Positions 8,868-20,528 of a stretch of 64,000 bases of DNA are shown here, in pieces. This DNA comes from Janthinobacterium lividum PAMC 25724. Its GTDB lineage: Bacteria > Pseudomonadota > Gammaproteobacteria > Burkholderiales > Burkholderiaceae_D. Under the pieces are notes generated by a model that did not search any database, was not told the origin of the DNA, and worked only from the letters and a program-made list of their open reading frames with translations. Both the position numbers and the translations under genes were made by a program. The first letter of the stretch is position 1. Each line of letters begins with the position of its first letter. The stretch covers positions 186,001 through 250,000 of the forward strand of contig AHHB01000037.1 in assembly GCA_000242815.2 (NCBI GenBank), in the 5' to 3' direction.

Positions 8868-10367
8868 TTAAGGCAACTTGCTGATGGCGACATGCTGCAG
8901 CAGGTCGGCAACCGAAGTTTGCATCGTGTCGGTGAACGGGGCTGGGTACAGACCCATCACGAGCACGGCGATGGCCAGCACAGCAAGCATGAAGAATTCA
9001 CGTTTGTTGATGTCGGTCAGTTCAGCCACATGCTTGTTCTTGATCTTGCCGAACACCACGCGCTTGGCCATCCACAGCGAGTACGCCGCGCCCCAGATCA
9101 GTGCCGTTGCAGCCAGCAAGCCGATCCAGAAGTTGAATTGCACCGCGCCCAGGATCACCATGAACTCGCCGACAAAGCCGGACGTGGCTGGCAAGCCGCA
9201 GTTAGCCATCGAGAACAGCACGAAGAAGGCAGCAAATTTCGGCATGCGATTCACGACGCCGCCGTAGTCGGCGATGTTGCGGGTATGCATGCGGTCATAC
9301 AGCACGCCGATGCACAGGAACATCGCGCCGGAGATGAAGCCGTGCGAGACCATCTGCACGATACCGCCCTGCACCGAAATGTCGTTGAACATAAAGAAAC
9401 CCAGGGTGACGAAACCCATGTGCGCGATCGACGAATAGGCGACCAGTTTTTTCATGTCAGTTTGCACCAGGGCAACCAGACCGATGTAGATCACGGCGAT
9501 CAGCGACAAGGCGATCATGAAACCGGACAGGTAGTGACTGGCGTCGGGCGTGATCGGCAGCGAAAAACGCAGGAAACCGTAGGCGCCCAGTTTCAGCATG
9601 ATGGCGGCCAGTACGGCGGAACCGCCGGTAGGCGCTTCCACGTGGACGTCCGGCAACCACGTGTGGACCGGGAACATCGGCACTTTGACGGCAAACGCCA
9701 TCAGGAAGGCCAAGAAGATGAAGATCTGTTCGTGCATCGTCAACTTAAACGCGTGCCAGGCCAGGATGTCGAAAGTGCCCGACACATTGCGCAGGTAGAT
9801 GATGGCAACCAAGGTCAGCAAGGACCCAAAGAAGGTGTACAGGAAAAACTTGAACGACGCGTACACGCGGTTTGAACCGCCCCAGATACCGATGATGATG
9901 AACATCGGGATCAGGGTTGCTTCAAAGAAGAAGTAGAACAGCAAGCCGTCGAGCGCGCAGAACACGCCGATCATCAAGCCCGACAGGATCAGGAAGGCAC
10001 CCATGTACTGGGCGACGCGCTTCTCGATCACTTGCCAAGCGGAAATGACGACGATGACCGTGATGAAGGCCGTCAGAGGCACGAACCACAGCGACAGACC
10101 GTCGATACCCAGCGAGTACCAGATATTGAAGGTCGCTATCCACGGTGCTTTTTCGACGAATTGCATGCCGTGTGCGGCGTTGTCGAAATGCTGGATCAGC
10201 GGCAAGGTGCACAGCATGCTGAGCACGGCGCCAGCGAGCGACAGCCAGCGGGTGAAGCCCGCTTTGCTGTCACGGCCGAGAGCCAGGACCAGGACGCCGC
10301 AAATGATCGGCACCCAGATCGACAGACTCAGGTAAGGAGGTAATGTAGAAATCGTAGACTGCATCAT
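8868..10367 (-). CDS. nuoM: NADH-quinone oxidoreductase subunit M
   Basis: 499 aa, antiporter-like membrane subunit. Conserved channel stretches include FFFEATLIPMFIIIGIWGG, VHTWLPDVHVEAPTGGS and KKLVAYSSIAHMGFV. Full length and in the expected place between nuoL and nuoN. Confidence 0.97.
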   Translation of the reverse strand: MMQSTISTLPPYLSLSIWVPIICGVLVLALGRDSKAGFTRWLSLAGAVLSMLCTLPLIQHFDNAAHGMQFVEKAPWIATFNIWYSLGIDGLSLWFVPLTAFITVIVVISAWQVIEKRVAQYMGAFLILSGLMIGVFCALDGLLFYFFFEATLIPMFIIIGIWGGSNRVYASFKFFLYTFFGSLLTLVAIIYLRNVSGTFDILAWHAFKLTMHEQIFIFLAFLMAFAVKVPMFPVHTWLPDVHVEAPTGGSAVLAAIMLKLGAYGFLRFSLPITPDASHYLSGFMIALSLIAVIYIGLVALVQTDMKKLVAYSSIAHMGFVTLGFFMFNDISVQGGIVQMVSHGFISGAMFLCIGVLYDRMHTRNIADYGGVVNRMPKFAAFFVLFSMANCGLPATSGFVGEFMVILGAVQFNFWIGLLAATALIWGAAYSLWMAKRVVFGKIKNKHVAELTDINKREFFMLAVLAIAVLVMGLYPAPFTDTMQTSVADLLQHVAISKLP

Positions 10368-10396
10368 GGTTCTCAGTATTCTTTTATCAGGTCAGC

Positions 10397-12499
10397 TTAC
10401 TTAGCGGGCCAGAATGGCAGGAAATAGATCAGGAAGCCCAGCACGCCCAGGATCATCACGAATGCATAGTGATAGATGTAGCCGGTCTGCAACACTCGCG
10501 ACAGCGAGGACAGCCAGGCGACGGCCTTGGCGCTGCCATTGACGACGAAACCGTCGATCAGCTTCTTGTCACCGAAGTTCCACAGGCCATTGCCCAACAA
10601 ACGGGCACCGCCGGCGAACACGACTTCATTGAACTTATCCAGGTAGTACTTGTTGTCGAGCAAGGTGTGGATCGCGTGGAACTTGGCAAAAAACCAGGCC
10701 GGTACACGCGGGTTGACCATATAGCAATAGTAAGCTGCCACCACGCCGGACAATGCCAGCCAGAACGGTGCCGTCGACAGGCCGTGGATCGCCATCGCCA
10801 TCGCGCCGTGGAATTCATGCGACAACTCTTGCATTGCTGGATGGTTTTCACCAACGAAGATCACGCCCTTGAAGAAATCGCCATGCAGCATCGGGCCGAT
10901 GGTCAGGTAACCGATCAGCAGCGACGGGATCGCCAGCATCACCAGCGGGAACCACACGACGAACGGCGATTCATGCGGCTTCTGGCCAGGTTCCAGACCG
11001 TGGTGCGCGTGCTCGTCTTCGTCTTCTTCATGACCATGATCGTCATGCGCATCGCCGTGCGCGCCATGGGCCGCTTTCGGTGCGTGATGGTCGTCGTGAC
11101 CGTGCGCGTGCGCTTGGCCGAAACGTTCCTTGCCGTGGAAGACGAGGAAATACATGCGGAACGAATAGAAGGCGGTCACGAAGACGCCAGCGAGCACGGC
11201 GAACTGGGCAAAGCCAGCACCCCAGATGTGCGTCGCTTCGACGGCTTCGATGATGCTGTCTTTCGAGTAGAAACCGGAAAACAGCGGCGTGCCGATCAGG
11301 GCCAGCGAACCGACCAGGGACGTGATCCAAGTGATCGGCATGTATTTGCGCAAGCCACCCATGTTGCGGATGTCCTGGTCATGGTGCATGCCGATGATGA
11401 CGGAACCGGCGCCCAGGAACAGCAGTGCCTTGAAGAAAGCGTGCGTCATCAGGTGGAACACGGCCACGGAGTACGCGGACGAGCCCAGCGCGACGGTCAT
11501 ATAGCCGAGCTGCGACAGGGTCGAGTAAGCGACGACGCGCTTGATGTCGTTCTGGATGATGCCCAGGAAACCCATAAACAGCGCCGTGATGGAGCCGATC
11601 ACCAGGATGAACGATAGTGCCGTGTCGGACAGTTCGAACAGCGGCGACATGCGCGAGACCATGAAGATACCGGCCGTCACCATCGTCGCGGCGTGTATCA
11701 GTGCCGAGATCGGGGTAGGACCTTCCATCGAGTCAGGCAGCCACACGTGCAGCGGGAACTGCGCCGATTTACCCATCGCGCCGATGAACAGGCAGATGCA
11801 GGCAACGGTCAGCAAGGCCCAGTCGGTGCCCGGCAAGCTCAACAGCGCCAGTTCCTCTTTCTTGGCGAACACTTCCTGGTAGTTCATGCTGCCGGCGTAG
11901 GCCAGTAGCAGGCCGATGCCCAGGATGAAGCCGAAGTCGCCCACGCGGTTGACCAGGAAAGCCTTCATGTTGGCGACGATGGCCGTCGGACGCTGGTACC
12001 AGAAGCCGATCAGCAGGTAAGAGACCAGGCCCACGGCTTCCCAACCGAAGAACAGTTGCAGGAAGTTGTTGGCCATGACCAGCATCAGCATCGAGAACGT
12101 GAACAGCGAGATGTAGGCGAAGAAGCGGTTATAGCCTTCGTCGTCTTTCATGTAGCCGATCGTGTAGATGTGCACCATCAGGGAGACAAAGGTGACCACG
12201 CACATCATCATCGCCGACAGCGAATCGATCTGGAAGCCCACTTCCATCTTCAGGGTGCCGATCGTCATCCAGTTATAGATCGTGCCATTGAATGTCGCGC
12301 CATCCATCACTGCCAGCAGTGTCTGCACCGACAGGATGAACGCAATCAGTACGCCCAGGATCGTCGCGGTATGCGACGTCTTGCGTCCGACCAAATTACC
12401 CAGAAACTGGGTGCCAAGCAAGCCTGCAATCGCAGCACCGGCCAGCGGCGCCAGCGGTACGGCAAGAAGGAGGTTAGGGTTGAGGAGTTGCCCCGCCAT
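10397..12499 (-). CDS. nuoL: NADH-quinone oxidoreductase subunit L, with His-rich loop
   Basis: 700 aa, the distal proton-pumping subunit of complex I with the lateral helix. Channel motifs are present: FFGWEAVGLVSYLLIGFW, FPLHVWLPDSMEGPTP and KRVVAYSTLSQLGYM. Residues 464-500 form an Asp/Glu/His-rich stretch with 13 His between two membrane spans; E. coli NuoL has no such segment as far as I recall. The rest is family-typical. Confidence 0.97.
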   Translation of the reverse strand: MAGQLLNPNLLLAVPLAPLAGAAIAGLLGTQFLGNLVGRKTSHTATILGVLIAFILSVQTLLAVMDGATFNGTIYNWMTIGTLKMEVGFQIDSLSAMMMCVVTFVSLMVHIYTIGYMKDDEGYNRFFAYISLFTFSMLMLVMANNFLQLFFGWEAVGLVSYLLIGFWYQRPTAIVANMKAFLVNRVGDFGFILGIGLLLAYAGSMNYQEVFAKKEELALLSLPGTDWALLTVACICLFIGAMGKSAQFPLHVWLPDSMEGPTPISALIHAATMVTAGIFMVSRMSPLFELSDTALSFILVIGSITALFMGFLGIIQNDIKRVVAYSTLSQLGYMTVALGSSAYSVAVFHLMTHAFFKALLFLGAGSVIIGMHHDQDIRNMGGLRKYMPITWITSLVGSLALIGTPLFSGFYSKDSIIEAVEATHIWGAGFAQFAVLAGVFVTAFYSFRMYFLVFHGKERFGQAHAHGHDDHHAPKAAHGAHGDAHDDHGHEEDEDEHAHHGLEPGQKPHESPFVVWFPLVMLAIPSLLIGYLTIGPMLHGDFFKGVIFVGENHPAMQELSHEFHGAMAMAIHGLSTAPFWLALSGVVAAYYCYMVNPRVPAWFFAKFHAIHTLLDNKYYLDKFNEVVFAGGARLLGNGLWNFGDKKLIDGFVVNGSAKAVAWLSSLSRVLQTGYIYHYAFVMILGVLGFLIYFLPFWPAK

Positions 12500-12545
12500 G
12501 ATGAACCTTAATCGTTATTATTCGAGAGATCGAGTCTGAAAAACA

Positions 12546-12854
12546 TCAGCCTTTGAGGCTGTCCAGGTCTTCGACGTTGATGGTATCCAGATTACGGAAC
12601 ATCACCACCAGAATAGCCAGACCGATAGCCGACTCAGCGGCGGCAACCGTCAGGATGAAGAAAACGAAGATCTGACCGGCCGCGTCGCCCATGAAATGGG
12701 AAAACGCGATGAAATTCATATTCACCGCCAACAACATCAATTCGATTGCCATCAGCAATACGATGATGTTCTTGCGGTTCAGGAAAATACCGACGATCGA
12801 GATTGCGAACAGGATCGCGCCCAGGACCAGGAAATGTGTGAGCGATAATGTCAT
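12546..12854 (-). CDS. nuoK: NADH-quinone oxidoreductase subunit K
   Basis: 102 aa, three spans, small MrpC-like subunit. Conserved membrane Glu lie in [16 protein letters not shown] and [13 protein letters not shown]. Its start overlaps the nuoJ stop by 4 bp, so translation is coupled. Confidence 0.97.
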   Translation of the reverse strand: MTLSLTHFLVLGAILFAISIVGIFLNRKNIIVLLMAIELMLLAVNMNFIAFSHFMGDAAGQIFVFFILTVAAAESAIGLAILVVMFRNLDTINVEDLDSLKG

Positions 12855-13483
12855 GGTGCCTCCTTAACTTCCGGCTCAGCGGCAGGACGCTCGACAACCG
12901 CGTCCATCTTGATGATCTTCAGACGATCGTTGCGCTTGACGCGCACGGCATCGCCCGGAGCAAAATGCTTGGTGTCCTTGCGTTTGCGCAAAGTCAATGC
13001 GACTGCGGCAACGATGGCGACCAGCAGCACGACGGCCGCGATTTCGAAGGCGAACACGTATTTCGTGTAGATCAGCATGCCCAGTTCCTTGGTGCCGCCC
13101 AGGTTGACGTTCACCGGCGCGGTGCTAGGCGTAAAGTTGCGGAAACCGTGCCACAAGACAGCGGCCATTTCCAGCACGATGATCACGCCCACCGTCACCG
13201 ACAAAGGCAGATAGCCCCAGAAGCCTTCGCGCATGCGATCAATATTAATATCGAGCATCATGACCACGAAGAGGAACAGCACCATCACGGCGCCGACATA
13301 CACCAATACCAGCACGATGGCCAGGAATTCAGCTTGCAGCAGCATCCAGATGCCCGCTGCAGAGAAAAAGGACAGCACCAGGAACAGTACTGCGTGGACC
13401 GGATTGCGTGCCGTGATAACGCGCGTCGCTGCCAGAATCAAGATCAGCGCGAAGGCGTAAAACAAAATTGTTTTAAAGTCCAT
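12851..13483 (-). CDS. nuoJ: NADH-quinone oxidoreductase subunit J
   Basis: 210 aa, five-span membrane subunit; the pi-bulge helix region [18 protein letters not shown] is visible. A charged tail after residue 175 is longer than the core. It overlaps nuoK by 4 bp. Confidence 0.96.
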   Translation of the reverse strand: MDFKTILFYAFALILILAATRVITARNPVHAVLFLVLSFFSAAGIWMLLQAEFLAIVLVLVYVGAVMVLFLFVVMMLDINIDRMREGFWGYLPLSVTVGVIIVLEMAAVLWHGFRNFTPSTAPVNVNLGGTKELGMLIYTKYVFAFEIAAVVLLVAIVAAVALTLRKRKDTKHFAPGDAVRVKRNDRLKIIKMDAVVERPAAEPEVKEAP

Positions 13484-13518
13484 AAAAAACCCAATAGACG
13501 TACAGATGAACGAGGGGC

Positions 13519-13544
13519 GCGCCGCAGCTTATCAGCTACGGCGC
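13519..13544 (-). other. Intercistronic hairpin between nuoI and nuoJ
   Basis: GCGCCG (13519-13524) pairs with CGGCGC (13539-13544), and AGCT/AGCT continue the stem with one mismatch and a 4-base loop. No T-run follows on the minus strand, so a stability or processing element fits better than a terminator. Confidence 0.55.
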
Positions 13545-13549
13545 ATCCA

Positions 13550-14038
13550 TCAGCGATAAGGTGCGTCGGCGGCGCGCGCAGCAGCGATGTCATTTTCATA
13601 ACGATCACCGACGGCCAGCAACATCTCTTTCGTGTAATACAAATCCCCGCGTTTTTCGCCGTGATATTCCAGGATTTGCGTCTCGACGATCGAATCGACC
13701 GGGCAGGACTCTTCGCAGAAACCGCAGAAGATGCACTTGGTCAAGTCGATATCGTAACGCGTCGTGCGGCGCGAACCGTCGTCACGCTGTTCCGATTCGA
13801 TCGTGATGGCCATCGCCGGGCAAACTGCTTCGCACAGTTTGCAGGCGATGCAGCGTTCCTCGCCGTTCGGGTAGCGGCGCAGCGCGTGCAAGCCACGGAA
13901 ACGCGGCGAGATCGGTGTCTTCTCTTCCGGGAATTGCACCGTGATCTTGCGCGAAAACATGTACTTGCCTGTCAACGCCATGCCCTTGATCAGCTCACCT
14001 AACAAGAGGCTGCTGAAGAAATCTTTTACCTTATCCAT
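13550..14038 (-). CDS. nuoI: NADH-quinone oxidoreductase subunit I
   Basis: 162 aa, the peripheral-arm subunit holding two [4Fe-4S] clusters (N6a, N6b). Both CxxCxxCxxxCP motifs are intact: [12 protein letters not shown] and [12 protein letters not shown]. Start at 14038 (MDKVKDFF) matches the family; an ATG 24 bp upstream would overlap nuoH. Confidence 0.97.
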   Translation of the reverse strand: MDKVKDFFSSLLLGELIKGMALTGKYMFSRKITVQFPEEKTPISPRFRGLHALRRYPNGEERCIACKLCEAVCPAMAITIESEQRDDGSRRTTRYDIDLTKCIFCGFCEESCPVDSIVETQILEYHGEKRGDLYYTKEMLLAVGDRYENDIAAARAADAPYR

Positions 14039-14052
14039 TCGTATGCACTCTC

Positions 14053-15135
14053 TTACTTCCAAATATTCCAGGATGTCTGCATCCAGGCAGCGATGAAGAC
14101 CAGGTAGACCAGCGTCAACGGGATAAACACTTTCCAGCCGAGGCGCATGATCTGGTCATAACGATAGCGTGGGAAAGTACCGCGCACCCAGATGAACACC
14201 GAGACGATGAAGAAGGTCTTGGCGAACAACCAGAAGAAACCGCCGAAACCACCCCAGAACTCAAGGAAAGCAAATGGTGCGGACCAACCACCGAGGAACA
14301 TGATCGAAGCCAGTGCAGCGATCAGTATCATGTTGGCGTATTCGGCCAGCATGAACATGGCGTAGGCCATACCCGAGTACTCGACCATGTGGCCGGCGAC
14401 GATTTCCGACTCGCCTTCGACGACGTCAAACGGGTGACGGTTGGCTTCAGCCAGGCCCGACACCAGATAAATGACGAACATCGGCAGCAGCGGCAACCAG
14501 TTCCACGACAGGAAGTTGACGCCCTTGTCGGCGAAGAAGCCGATTTGCTGGCCGCCAACGATATCGATGAAGTTCAGGCTGCCTGAAACCATCAACACGA
14601 TGACCATCACGAAGCCCATCGGAATTTCATACGAAATCATCTGTGCCGAAGCACGCATGGCGCCCATGAACGAATACTTCGAGTTCGAAGCCCAGCCGGC
14701 GATGATGATGCCATAGACTTCCATCGAGGTAATCGCCAGCAGCATCAGCAAGCCTGCGTTGACGTTGGCCAGTACGGCTTGCGGGCCGAACGGCACGACC
14801 GACCAGGCGGCCAAGGCCGGCATGATGGTCATGATCGGGCCGATCACAAACAAGCCCTTGGCGGCCTTGGATGGGATGATGATCTCTTTGAACAAGAGTT
14901 TCAGCGCATCGGCGATCGGCTGCAGCAAGCCCAATGGACCCACGCGGTTCGGGCCGACGCGGATCTGGATCCAGCCGATCAGCTTGCGTTCCCACAAGGT
15001 CAGGTAAGCAACCAGACCCATCAGCGGCAACAGCACGCACAAGATCTTGATCAGCGTCCAGAAGAACGGCCAGGAGCCGCCCAGCAAATCCTGGCCGCTG
15101 CTGTTGATGACGTTTACAAATTCAGGCAGAGCCAT
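14053..15135 (-). CDS. nuoH: NADH-quinone oxidoreductase subunit H
   Basis: 360 aa, eight-span subunit at the junction of the two arms that forms part of the quinone site. Conserved [39 protein letters not shown] and the [11 protein letters not shown] end are present. Its ATG overlaps the nuoG stop region. Confidence 0.97.
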   Translation of the reverse strand: MALPEFVNVINSSGQDLLGGSWPFFWTLIKILCVLLPLMGLVAYLTLWERKLIGWIQIRVGPNRVGPLGLLQPIADALKLLFKEIIIPSKAAKGLFVIGPIMTIMPALAAWSVVPFGPQAVLANVNAGLLMLLAITSMEVYGIIIAGWASNSKYSFMGAMRASAQMISYEIPMGFVMVIVLMVSGSLNFIDIVGGQQIGFFADKGVNFLSWNWLPLLPMFVIYLVSGLAEANRHPFDVVEGESEIVAGHMVEYSGMAYAMFMLAEYANMILIAALASIMFLGGWSAPFAFLEFWGGFGGFFWLFAKTFFIVSVFIWVRGTFPRYRYDQIMRLGWKVFIPLTLVYLVFIAAWMQTSWNIWK

Positions 15136-17468
15136 CAGATTTTCCCCTCTGCTGTTTCAACTGTGATGTCACCGAACATGCCGCCCAGGCTGGCCGTCGA
15201 GGCATGCGCCGCCGACACTTTGACCACATTGGCTGGCAGGCCGGCATGGAGTGCCGCCACCAGGATGGCGCTGCCGGAGCCTTGCGCCACTTTGACCTTG
15301 TCGCCCGCCTTGATGCCCAGCTTGCCAGCCAGTTCGGCCGATAAATGGGCTTGTGGCGCAGCGCCATCGACCGTGCGTTGCAACGGTTCGGAGCGGCGTA
15401 CCAGCGCGTCGGCGAAGTAGATCGGCACGTCGGCGATGCGTTGCAGCTTTGGTGAAGCCGGTGCGTACGTCGCCGCTTCCGGCGCGTTCTTGGCCACATT
15501 GTTCAGCTGTGCCGACAAATCGGTCACGCCGGCGCCAAACGCTTCGTCGCGGATCGCTTCGGAGGTGTCGTAGTCGAAACCGGCCAGGCCCAGGATGTTG
15601 CCCAGGACGCGCAGCACTTTCCAGGCTGGACGCGTTTCGGCCAGCGGTTTGACGCTGCCATTGAAACTTTGCGCACGGCCTTCGCAGTTCACAAACGTCC
15701 CCGAGGTTTCGGCAAACGGCGCGATCGGCAGCAAGACATCGGCGTAATCCATGCCATGCTTGAAGGCCGACATCGCCACGACCATCTCGGCGCTATCGAG
15801 GGCGGCGCGGGCCGCTTGTGGATTGGCGCTATCCAATTCCGGCTCGGCGTGCAGCAGCACGTAAGCTTTCTTCGGCACGGTAAAGGCAGCTTGTGCCTTG
15901 GCTTGCGCCTTGGCGACCAGATGCGCACCTACCGTGTTGGCAGCTTCCGTCAGGTAACCGAGCTTGGCGCCCGTCTGTTCGGCGATCCATTGCGCGGCAG
16001 CATGCAGTTGCGACGCTTGCGGGTGTTGCGTTGCCGCATTACCCAGCAGCACGGCGCCATGGTCGCCAGCCATCAGGCTGGCGGCGATGGCGACCGCCAC
16101 GTCCGAGGCGATGACCGCTTCAAAACCGTTAGGCGCGGCGATATCTTTCGCTTTGGCAACAGCGACGACGACTTCCGACAAGGCCGCCAGCCAATCGCTA
16201 GGCGCGACAATCATCTTGTTGGCGATGGTGATCAGCTGATCATCGTCGCAAGCGTGCAGGATCGACAGCTTGCCGCCGCCCTTGACCGAGGCGCGCAAAC
16301 GCGTGGCCAGCAAGGGATGATCCTTGCGCAGGAACGAACCGATGACGAAGGCGCGCTTGATCTGGCCAAATTCGCTGATCGGCATGCCCAACCATGGTTT
16401 CACACTGGCGTCGAGCGCGAAATCGGTCTGGCGCAGGCGGAAGTCGACGTTCTCGCTACCGAGGCCGTGCGCGACTTTTTGCAGCAGGACCAGCTCTTCT
16501 ACCGTCGAATGCGCAGTGGCCAGCGCGGCGATGGCGTCAGCGCCATGCTCGTGCTTGATATTTTTCAAACCGTGCGCCACGTATTCCAGCGCCGTTTGCC
16601 AATCGACTTCTTTCCACTCATTGCCTTGTTTCAGCATCGGCGAAGTCAGGCGTTCGGCACTGTCGAGCGCATCGTACGAGAAACGGTCCTTGTCCGAGAT
16701 CCAGCACTCGTTGACGGCTTCGTTTTCGAGTGGCAATACGCGCTTGACCTTGCCAGCTTTCACTTGCACGATCAGGTTGCTACCCAGGCCGTCGTGCGGG
16801 CTGACCGATTTGCGGCGCGACAGTTCCCATGTACGGGCGCTGTAGCGGAACGGCTTCGAGGTCAGTGCGCCGACCGGGCACAGGTCGATCATATTGCCCG
16901 ACAGTTCGGAGTCGACCGTCTGGCCGACAAACGAGACGATTTCCGAGTGTTCGCCACGGCCGATCATGCCCAACTCCATCACGCCGGCCACTTCCTGGCC
17001 AAAGCGTACGCAGCGGGTGCACTGGATGCAGCGCGACATTTCCTGCATGGACACCAGCGGACCGGCTTCCTTGGGCTGCACCACGCGCTTGTCTTCCTTG
17101 TAGCGCGATTCGCTCTTGCCGTAGCCCACAGCCAAGTCTTGCAACTGGCATTCGCCGCCCTGATCGCAGATAGGGCAATCGAGCGGATGGTTAATGAGCA
17201 AGAATTCCATGACCGACTTTTGCGCCTGCACAGCTTTATCGCTGGCGGAGCGCACGATCATGCCGGCACTGACCGGGGTCGCACAAGCGGGCAAAGGCTT
17301 GGGCGCCTTTTCCACTTCGACCAGGCACATGCGGCAGTTCGCTGCAATCGACAATTTCTTGTGATAGCAGAAGTGCGGAATGTAGGTTCCCAATTTGTTG
17401 GCGGCGTCCATCACCATGCTACCAGCAGGGACTTCGACTTTTTTGCCGTCTATTTCGATTTCAACCAT
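15135..17468 (-). CDS. nuoG: NADH-quinone oxidoreductase subunit G
   Basis: 777 aa. The N-terminal 2Fe-2S domain has [18 protein letters not shown] and CATP; a His/Cys-ligated cluster ([17 protein letters not shown]) and CIQCTRC follow, then a molybdopterin-oxidoreductase-like domain without the cofactor. It carries electrons along the peripheral arm. Betaproteobacterial type, shorter than the E. coli protein. Confidence 0.97.
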   Translation of the reverse strand: MVEIEIDGKKVEVPAGSMVMDAANKLGTYIPHFCYHKKLSIAANCRMCLVEVEKAPKPLPACATPVSAGMIVRSASDKAVQAQKSVMEFLLINHPLDCPICDQGGECQLQDLAVGYGKSESRYKEDKRVVQPKEAGPLVSMQEMSRCIQCTRCVRFGQEVAGVMELGMIGRGEHSEIVSFVGQTVDSELSGNMIDLCPVGALTSKPFRYSARTWELSRRKSVSPHDGLGSNLIVQVKAGKVKRVLPLENEAVNECWISDKDRFSYDALDSAERLTSPMLKQGNEWKEVDWQTALEYVAHGLKNIKHEHGADAIAALATAHSTVEELVLLQKVAHGLGSENVDFRLRQTDFALDASVKPWLGMPISEFGQIKRAFVIGSFLRKDHPLLATRLRASVKGGGKLSILHACDDDQLITIANKMIVAPSDWLAALSEVVVAVAKAKDIAAPNGFEAVIASDVAVAIAASLMAGDHGAVLLGNAATQHPQASQLHAAAQWIAEQTGAKLGYLTEAANTVGAHLVAKAQAKAQAAFTVPKKAYVLLHAEPELDSANPQAARAALDSAEMVVAMSAFKHGMDYADVLLPIAPFAETSGTFVNCEGRAQSFNGSVKPLAETRPAWKVLRVLGNILGLAGFDYDTSEAIRDEAFGAGVTDLSAQLNNVAKNAPEAATYAPASPKLQRIADVPIYFADALVRRSEPLQRTVDGAAPQAHLSAELAGKLGIKAGDKVKVAQGSGSAILVAALHAGLPANVVKVSAAHASTASLGGMFGDITVETAEGKI

Positions 17469-17490
17469 GGTGATCGTTACCTGACGCAGC

Positions 17491-18786
17491 TTAGATATAT
17501 GCGGGCACTAAGCAATGCTTGTGCTCGATATGATATTCAAATTCTTCACGGAAATTCTTAATGAAGGCCCGTACCGGCATGGCAGCCGCATCGCCCAGCG
17601 CGCAAATGGTGCGGCCCTGGATGTTGTCGGCGATCGAGTTGAGCATATCGAGGTCGTCTGGACGACCCTGCCCTTGCTCGATGCGATGCACCATGCGGTA
17701 CATCCAGCCTGTGCCTTCACGGCAAGGCGTACACTGGCCGCACGATTCTTCAAAGTAGAAGTAGGACAGGCGTTCCAGCGCCTTCACCATGCAGCGTGTT
17801 TCATCCATCACGATGACGGCACCCGAACCCAACATCGAGCCGGCTTTGGCGATCGAGTCGTAGTCCAGGTCGGTCTGCATCATGATGTCGCCGCGGATCA
17901 CCGGCGCGGACGAGCCGCCAGGGATCACGGCCTTGATCTTTTTGCCACCGCGCATGCCACCTGCCAGTTCCAGCAGTGTGGCGAACGGGGTGCCGAGCGG
18001 CACTTCGTAGTTGCCCGGTTTTTCCACGTCGCCTGAGATCGAGAAGATCTTTGAACCACCGTTATTGGGCTTGCCCATCGCCAGATATTTCTCTGGCCCG
18101 ATGTTCAGCACGAATGGCACGGCGGCGAAGGTTTCCGTGTTGTTGATCGTCGTCGGCTTGCCGTACAAACCAAACGAGGCAGGGAAAGGCGGCTTGAAGC
18201 GCGGCTGGCCTTTCTTGCCTTCCAGGGACTCCAGCAAGGCCGTTTCTTCGCCGCAGATGTAGGCGCCATAACCATGGTGCGCATGCAACTGGAACGAGAA
18301 CTCGCTACCCATGATCTTGTCGCCCAGGAAACCGGCGGCACGCGCCTCTTCCAGCGCTTCTTCGAAACGCAGGTATTCCTGGAAGATTTCACCGTGAATA
18401 TAGTTATAGCCGACGGTGATGCCCATCGCATAAGCGCCAATGGCCATGCCTTCGATCAGCGCATGGGGATTGTAACGAATGATGTCGCGGTCCTTGAAAG
18501 TACCGGGTTCGCCTTCATCTGTATTGCAGACGAGGTATTTTTGGCCCGGAAACTGGCGCGGCATGAAGCTCCACTTCAAGCCGGTAGGAAAACCTGCGCC
18601 GCCACGGCCGCGCAAGGACGAAGCCTTGAGGTCGGCGATGATCTGTTCCGGCGTGATTTTCTCTTCCAGGATACGCCGCAGGGCCGAATAACCGCCGCGG
18701 TTCACATAATCTTGCAAATGCCAGTTTTTACCATCCAGATCCTTGAGGATCAATGGATCGATATGGCGATTGTGGAGTGACGTCAT
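17491..18786 (-). CDS. nuoF: NADH-quinone oxidoreductase subunit F
   Basis: 431 aa, NADH-binding flavoprotein with FMN and cluster N3. Visible are the Gly-rich [28 protein letters not shown] and the cluster motif [11 protein letters not shown]. Start at 18786 forms an ATGA overlap with the nuoE stop; an upstream in-frame start would lie inside nuoE. Confidence 0.97.
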   Translation of the reverse strand: MTSLHNRHIDPLILKDLDGKNWHLQDYVNRGGYSALRRILEEKITPEQIIADLKASSLRGRGGAGFPTGLKWSFMPRQFPGQKYLVCNTDEGEPGTFKDRDIIRYNPHALIEGMAIGAYAMGITVGYNYIHGEIFQEYLRFEEALEEARAAGFLGDKIMGSEFSFQLHAHHGYGAYICGEETALLESLEGKKGQPRFKPPFPASFGLYGKPTTINNTETFAAVPFVLNIGPEKYLAMGKPNNGGSKIFSISGDVEKPGNYEVPLGTPFATLLELAGGMRGGKKIKAVIPGGSSAPVIRGDIMMQTDLDYDSIAKAGSMLGSGAVIVMDETRCMVKALERLSYFYFEESCGQCTPCREGTGWMYRMVHRIEQGQGRPDDLDMLNSIADNIQGRTICALGDAAAMPVRAFIKNFREEFEYHIEHKHCLVPAYI

Positions 18787-19262
18787 TTCTTGAGTTCCTC
18801 CAGCATGGCGTCGATTTTTTCGTTCGACATCCAGCTGCACATGGTTTTATTACTGACCAGCAAGACAGGCGCATCGCCGCAAGCGCCCATGCACTCGCCC
18901 TCAACCAGGGTGAACTGGCCATCAGCGGTGGTTTCGCGGAAATCGATACCCAATTTCTGCTTCAGGTACTCTGCAGCGCGCACGCCGCCCGACAGGGCGC
19001 ATGGCAGGTTGGTGCACACGGTGATCTTGTGCTTGCCCACGGGTTTCACGTTGTACATATTGTAGAACGTGGCCACTTCCTGCACGGCAATGGCTGGCAT
19101 GCGGATGTATTCGGCCAGTTCCTTCATGGTTTCCGGCGCCAACCAGCCCAGTTCATCCTGGGCATGGGCCAGCGCGGCCATGACAGCCGACTGACGCTGG
19201 TCAGCCGGGTACTTGGCCAACTCGCGGTCAATTTTTTTATAGCATTGCTCTGATAACAACAT
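18783..19262 (-). CDS. nuoE: NADH-quinone oxidoreductase subunit E
   Basis: 159 aa, thioredoxin-like [2Fe-2S] subunit (N1a). Ligands lie in [12 protein letters not shown] and [12 protein letters not shown], the normal C-x4-C and C-x3-C pairs. It forms the NADH dehydrogenase module with NuoF, with which it overlaps by 4 bp. Confidence 0.97.
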   Translation of the reverse strand: MLLSEQCYKKIDRELAKYPADQRQSAVMAALAHAQDELGWLAPETMKELAEYIRMPAIAVQEVATFYNMYNVKPVGKHKITVCTNLPCALSGGVRAAEYLKQKLGIDFRETTADGQFTLVEGECMGACGDAPVLLVSNKTMCSWMSNEKIDAMLEELKK

Positions 19263-19274
19263 ACTTTTTGCCTC

Positions 19275-20528
19275 TTAGCGGTCAATACTGCCGAACACGA
19301 TATCTTGCGTCCCGATGATGGTCACGGCGTCGGCAAGCATGTGCCCACGCGCCATCTCGTCGAGCGACTGCAAGTGAGCGTAGTCTGGCGCGCGCAGTTT
19401 CATGCGGTACGGCTTGTTGGCGCCATCGGACACCAGGTAGACACCGAACTCGCCCTTCGGGTGTTCCACGGCGCTGTAAGCCTCGCCTGGCGGCACGTGG
19501 AAACCTTCGGTAAACAGCTTGAAGTGGTGAATCAAGGACTCCATGTTGGTCTTCATGTCGACGCGGCCCGGAGGCGCCACCTTGCGGTTGCTGGTCATGA
19601 CAGGACCTTCATTGTTGCGCAGCCACTCCACGCATTGCTTGATGATACGGTTCGACTGGCGCAACTCTTCCACGCGGACTAGGTAGCGGTCGTAGCAATC
19701 GCCGTTGGTACCGATAGGAATGTCGAAATCCATCAAGTCGTACACTTCGTACGGCTGTTTCTTGCGCAAATCCCACTGCACGCCAGAACCGCGCAGCATG
19801 GCGCCCGTGAAGCCCATGGCCAGCGCATCTTCGGGCGAGACCACGCCGATGCCGACGGTGCGCTGCTTCCAGATACGATTGTCGGTCAACAAGGTTTCGT
19901 ACTCGTCCACGGAATTGGGGAAACGGCGCGCGAAATCTTCAATGAAGTCCAGCAGGGAACCCTGGCGGTTTTCGTTGAGCTTGGAAATGGCCTTGGCGTT
20001 GCGGATGATCGAGGCCTTGTGCTGCGGCATCGCGTCCGGCAAGTCGCGGTACACGCCACCAGGACGGTAGTAAGCGGCGTGCATGCGCGCGCCCGACACT
20101 GCCTCGTAGGCGTCAAACAAGTCTTCGCGGTCGCGGAAGCAATATAGGAACGGCCCCATGGCGCCAACGTCCAGCGCGTGGGTACCGAGCCACATCAGGT
20201 GATTCAGGATGCGCGTCATCTCGTCGAACATGACGCGGATGTATTGCGCGCGCAGCGGCACTTCCAGGCCCAGCATCTTTTCGATGGCCATCACGTACGC
20301 GTGCTCATTGCACATCATCGACACATAGTCGAGACGGTCCATGTAAGGCACGGATTGCAGATAGGTCTTTTGCTCGGCCAGCTTTTCGGTGGCGCGGTGC
20401 AGCAGGCCGATATGCGGGTCGGCGCGCTGGATGACTTCGCCATCCATCTCCAGCACCAGGCGCAGCACGCCGTGCGCGGCCGGATGCTGTGGCCCAAAGT
20501 TCAGGGTGTAGTTCTTAATCTCAGCCAT
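19275..20528 (-). CDS. nuoD: NADH-quinone oxidoreductase subunit D
   Basis: 417 aa, 49-kDa-type subunit related to NiFe hydrogenase large subunits; contributes the quinone-binding pocket. [14 protein letters not shown] at the N-terminus and the C-terminal DIVFGSIDR are diagnostic. Its start coincides with the last base of nuoC. Confidence 0.97.
   Translation of the reverse strand: MAEIKNYTLNFGPQHPAAHGVLRLVLEMDGEVIQRADPHIGLLHRATEKLAEQKTYLQSVPYMDRLDYVSMMCNEHAYVMAIEKMLGLEVPLRAQYIRVMFDEMTRILNHLMWLGTHALDVGAMGPFLYCFRDREDLFDAYEAVSGARMHAAYYRPGGVYRDLPDAMPQHKASIIRNAKAISKLNENRQGSLLDFIEDFARRFPNSVDEYETLLTDNRIWKQRTVGIGVVSPEDALAMGFTGAMLRGSGVQWDLRKKQPYEVYDLMDFDIPIGTNGDCYDRYLVRVEELRQSNRIIKQCVEWLRNNEGPVMTSNRKVAPPGRVDMKTNMESLIHHFKLFTEGFHVPPGEAYSAVEHPKGEFGVYLVSDGANKPYRMKLRAPDYAHLQSLDEMARGHMLADAVTIIGTQDIVFGSIDR

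Noticed and set aside
7466-8884. Long open frame antisense to nuoN; similar ones opposite nuoG (15669-17561), pnp (29424-31406) and hscA (48080-50320)
   Set aside because: GC-rich third positions on the real strand keep the opposite strand open. The products are His/Arg/Gln-rich with no family features or ribosome sites.
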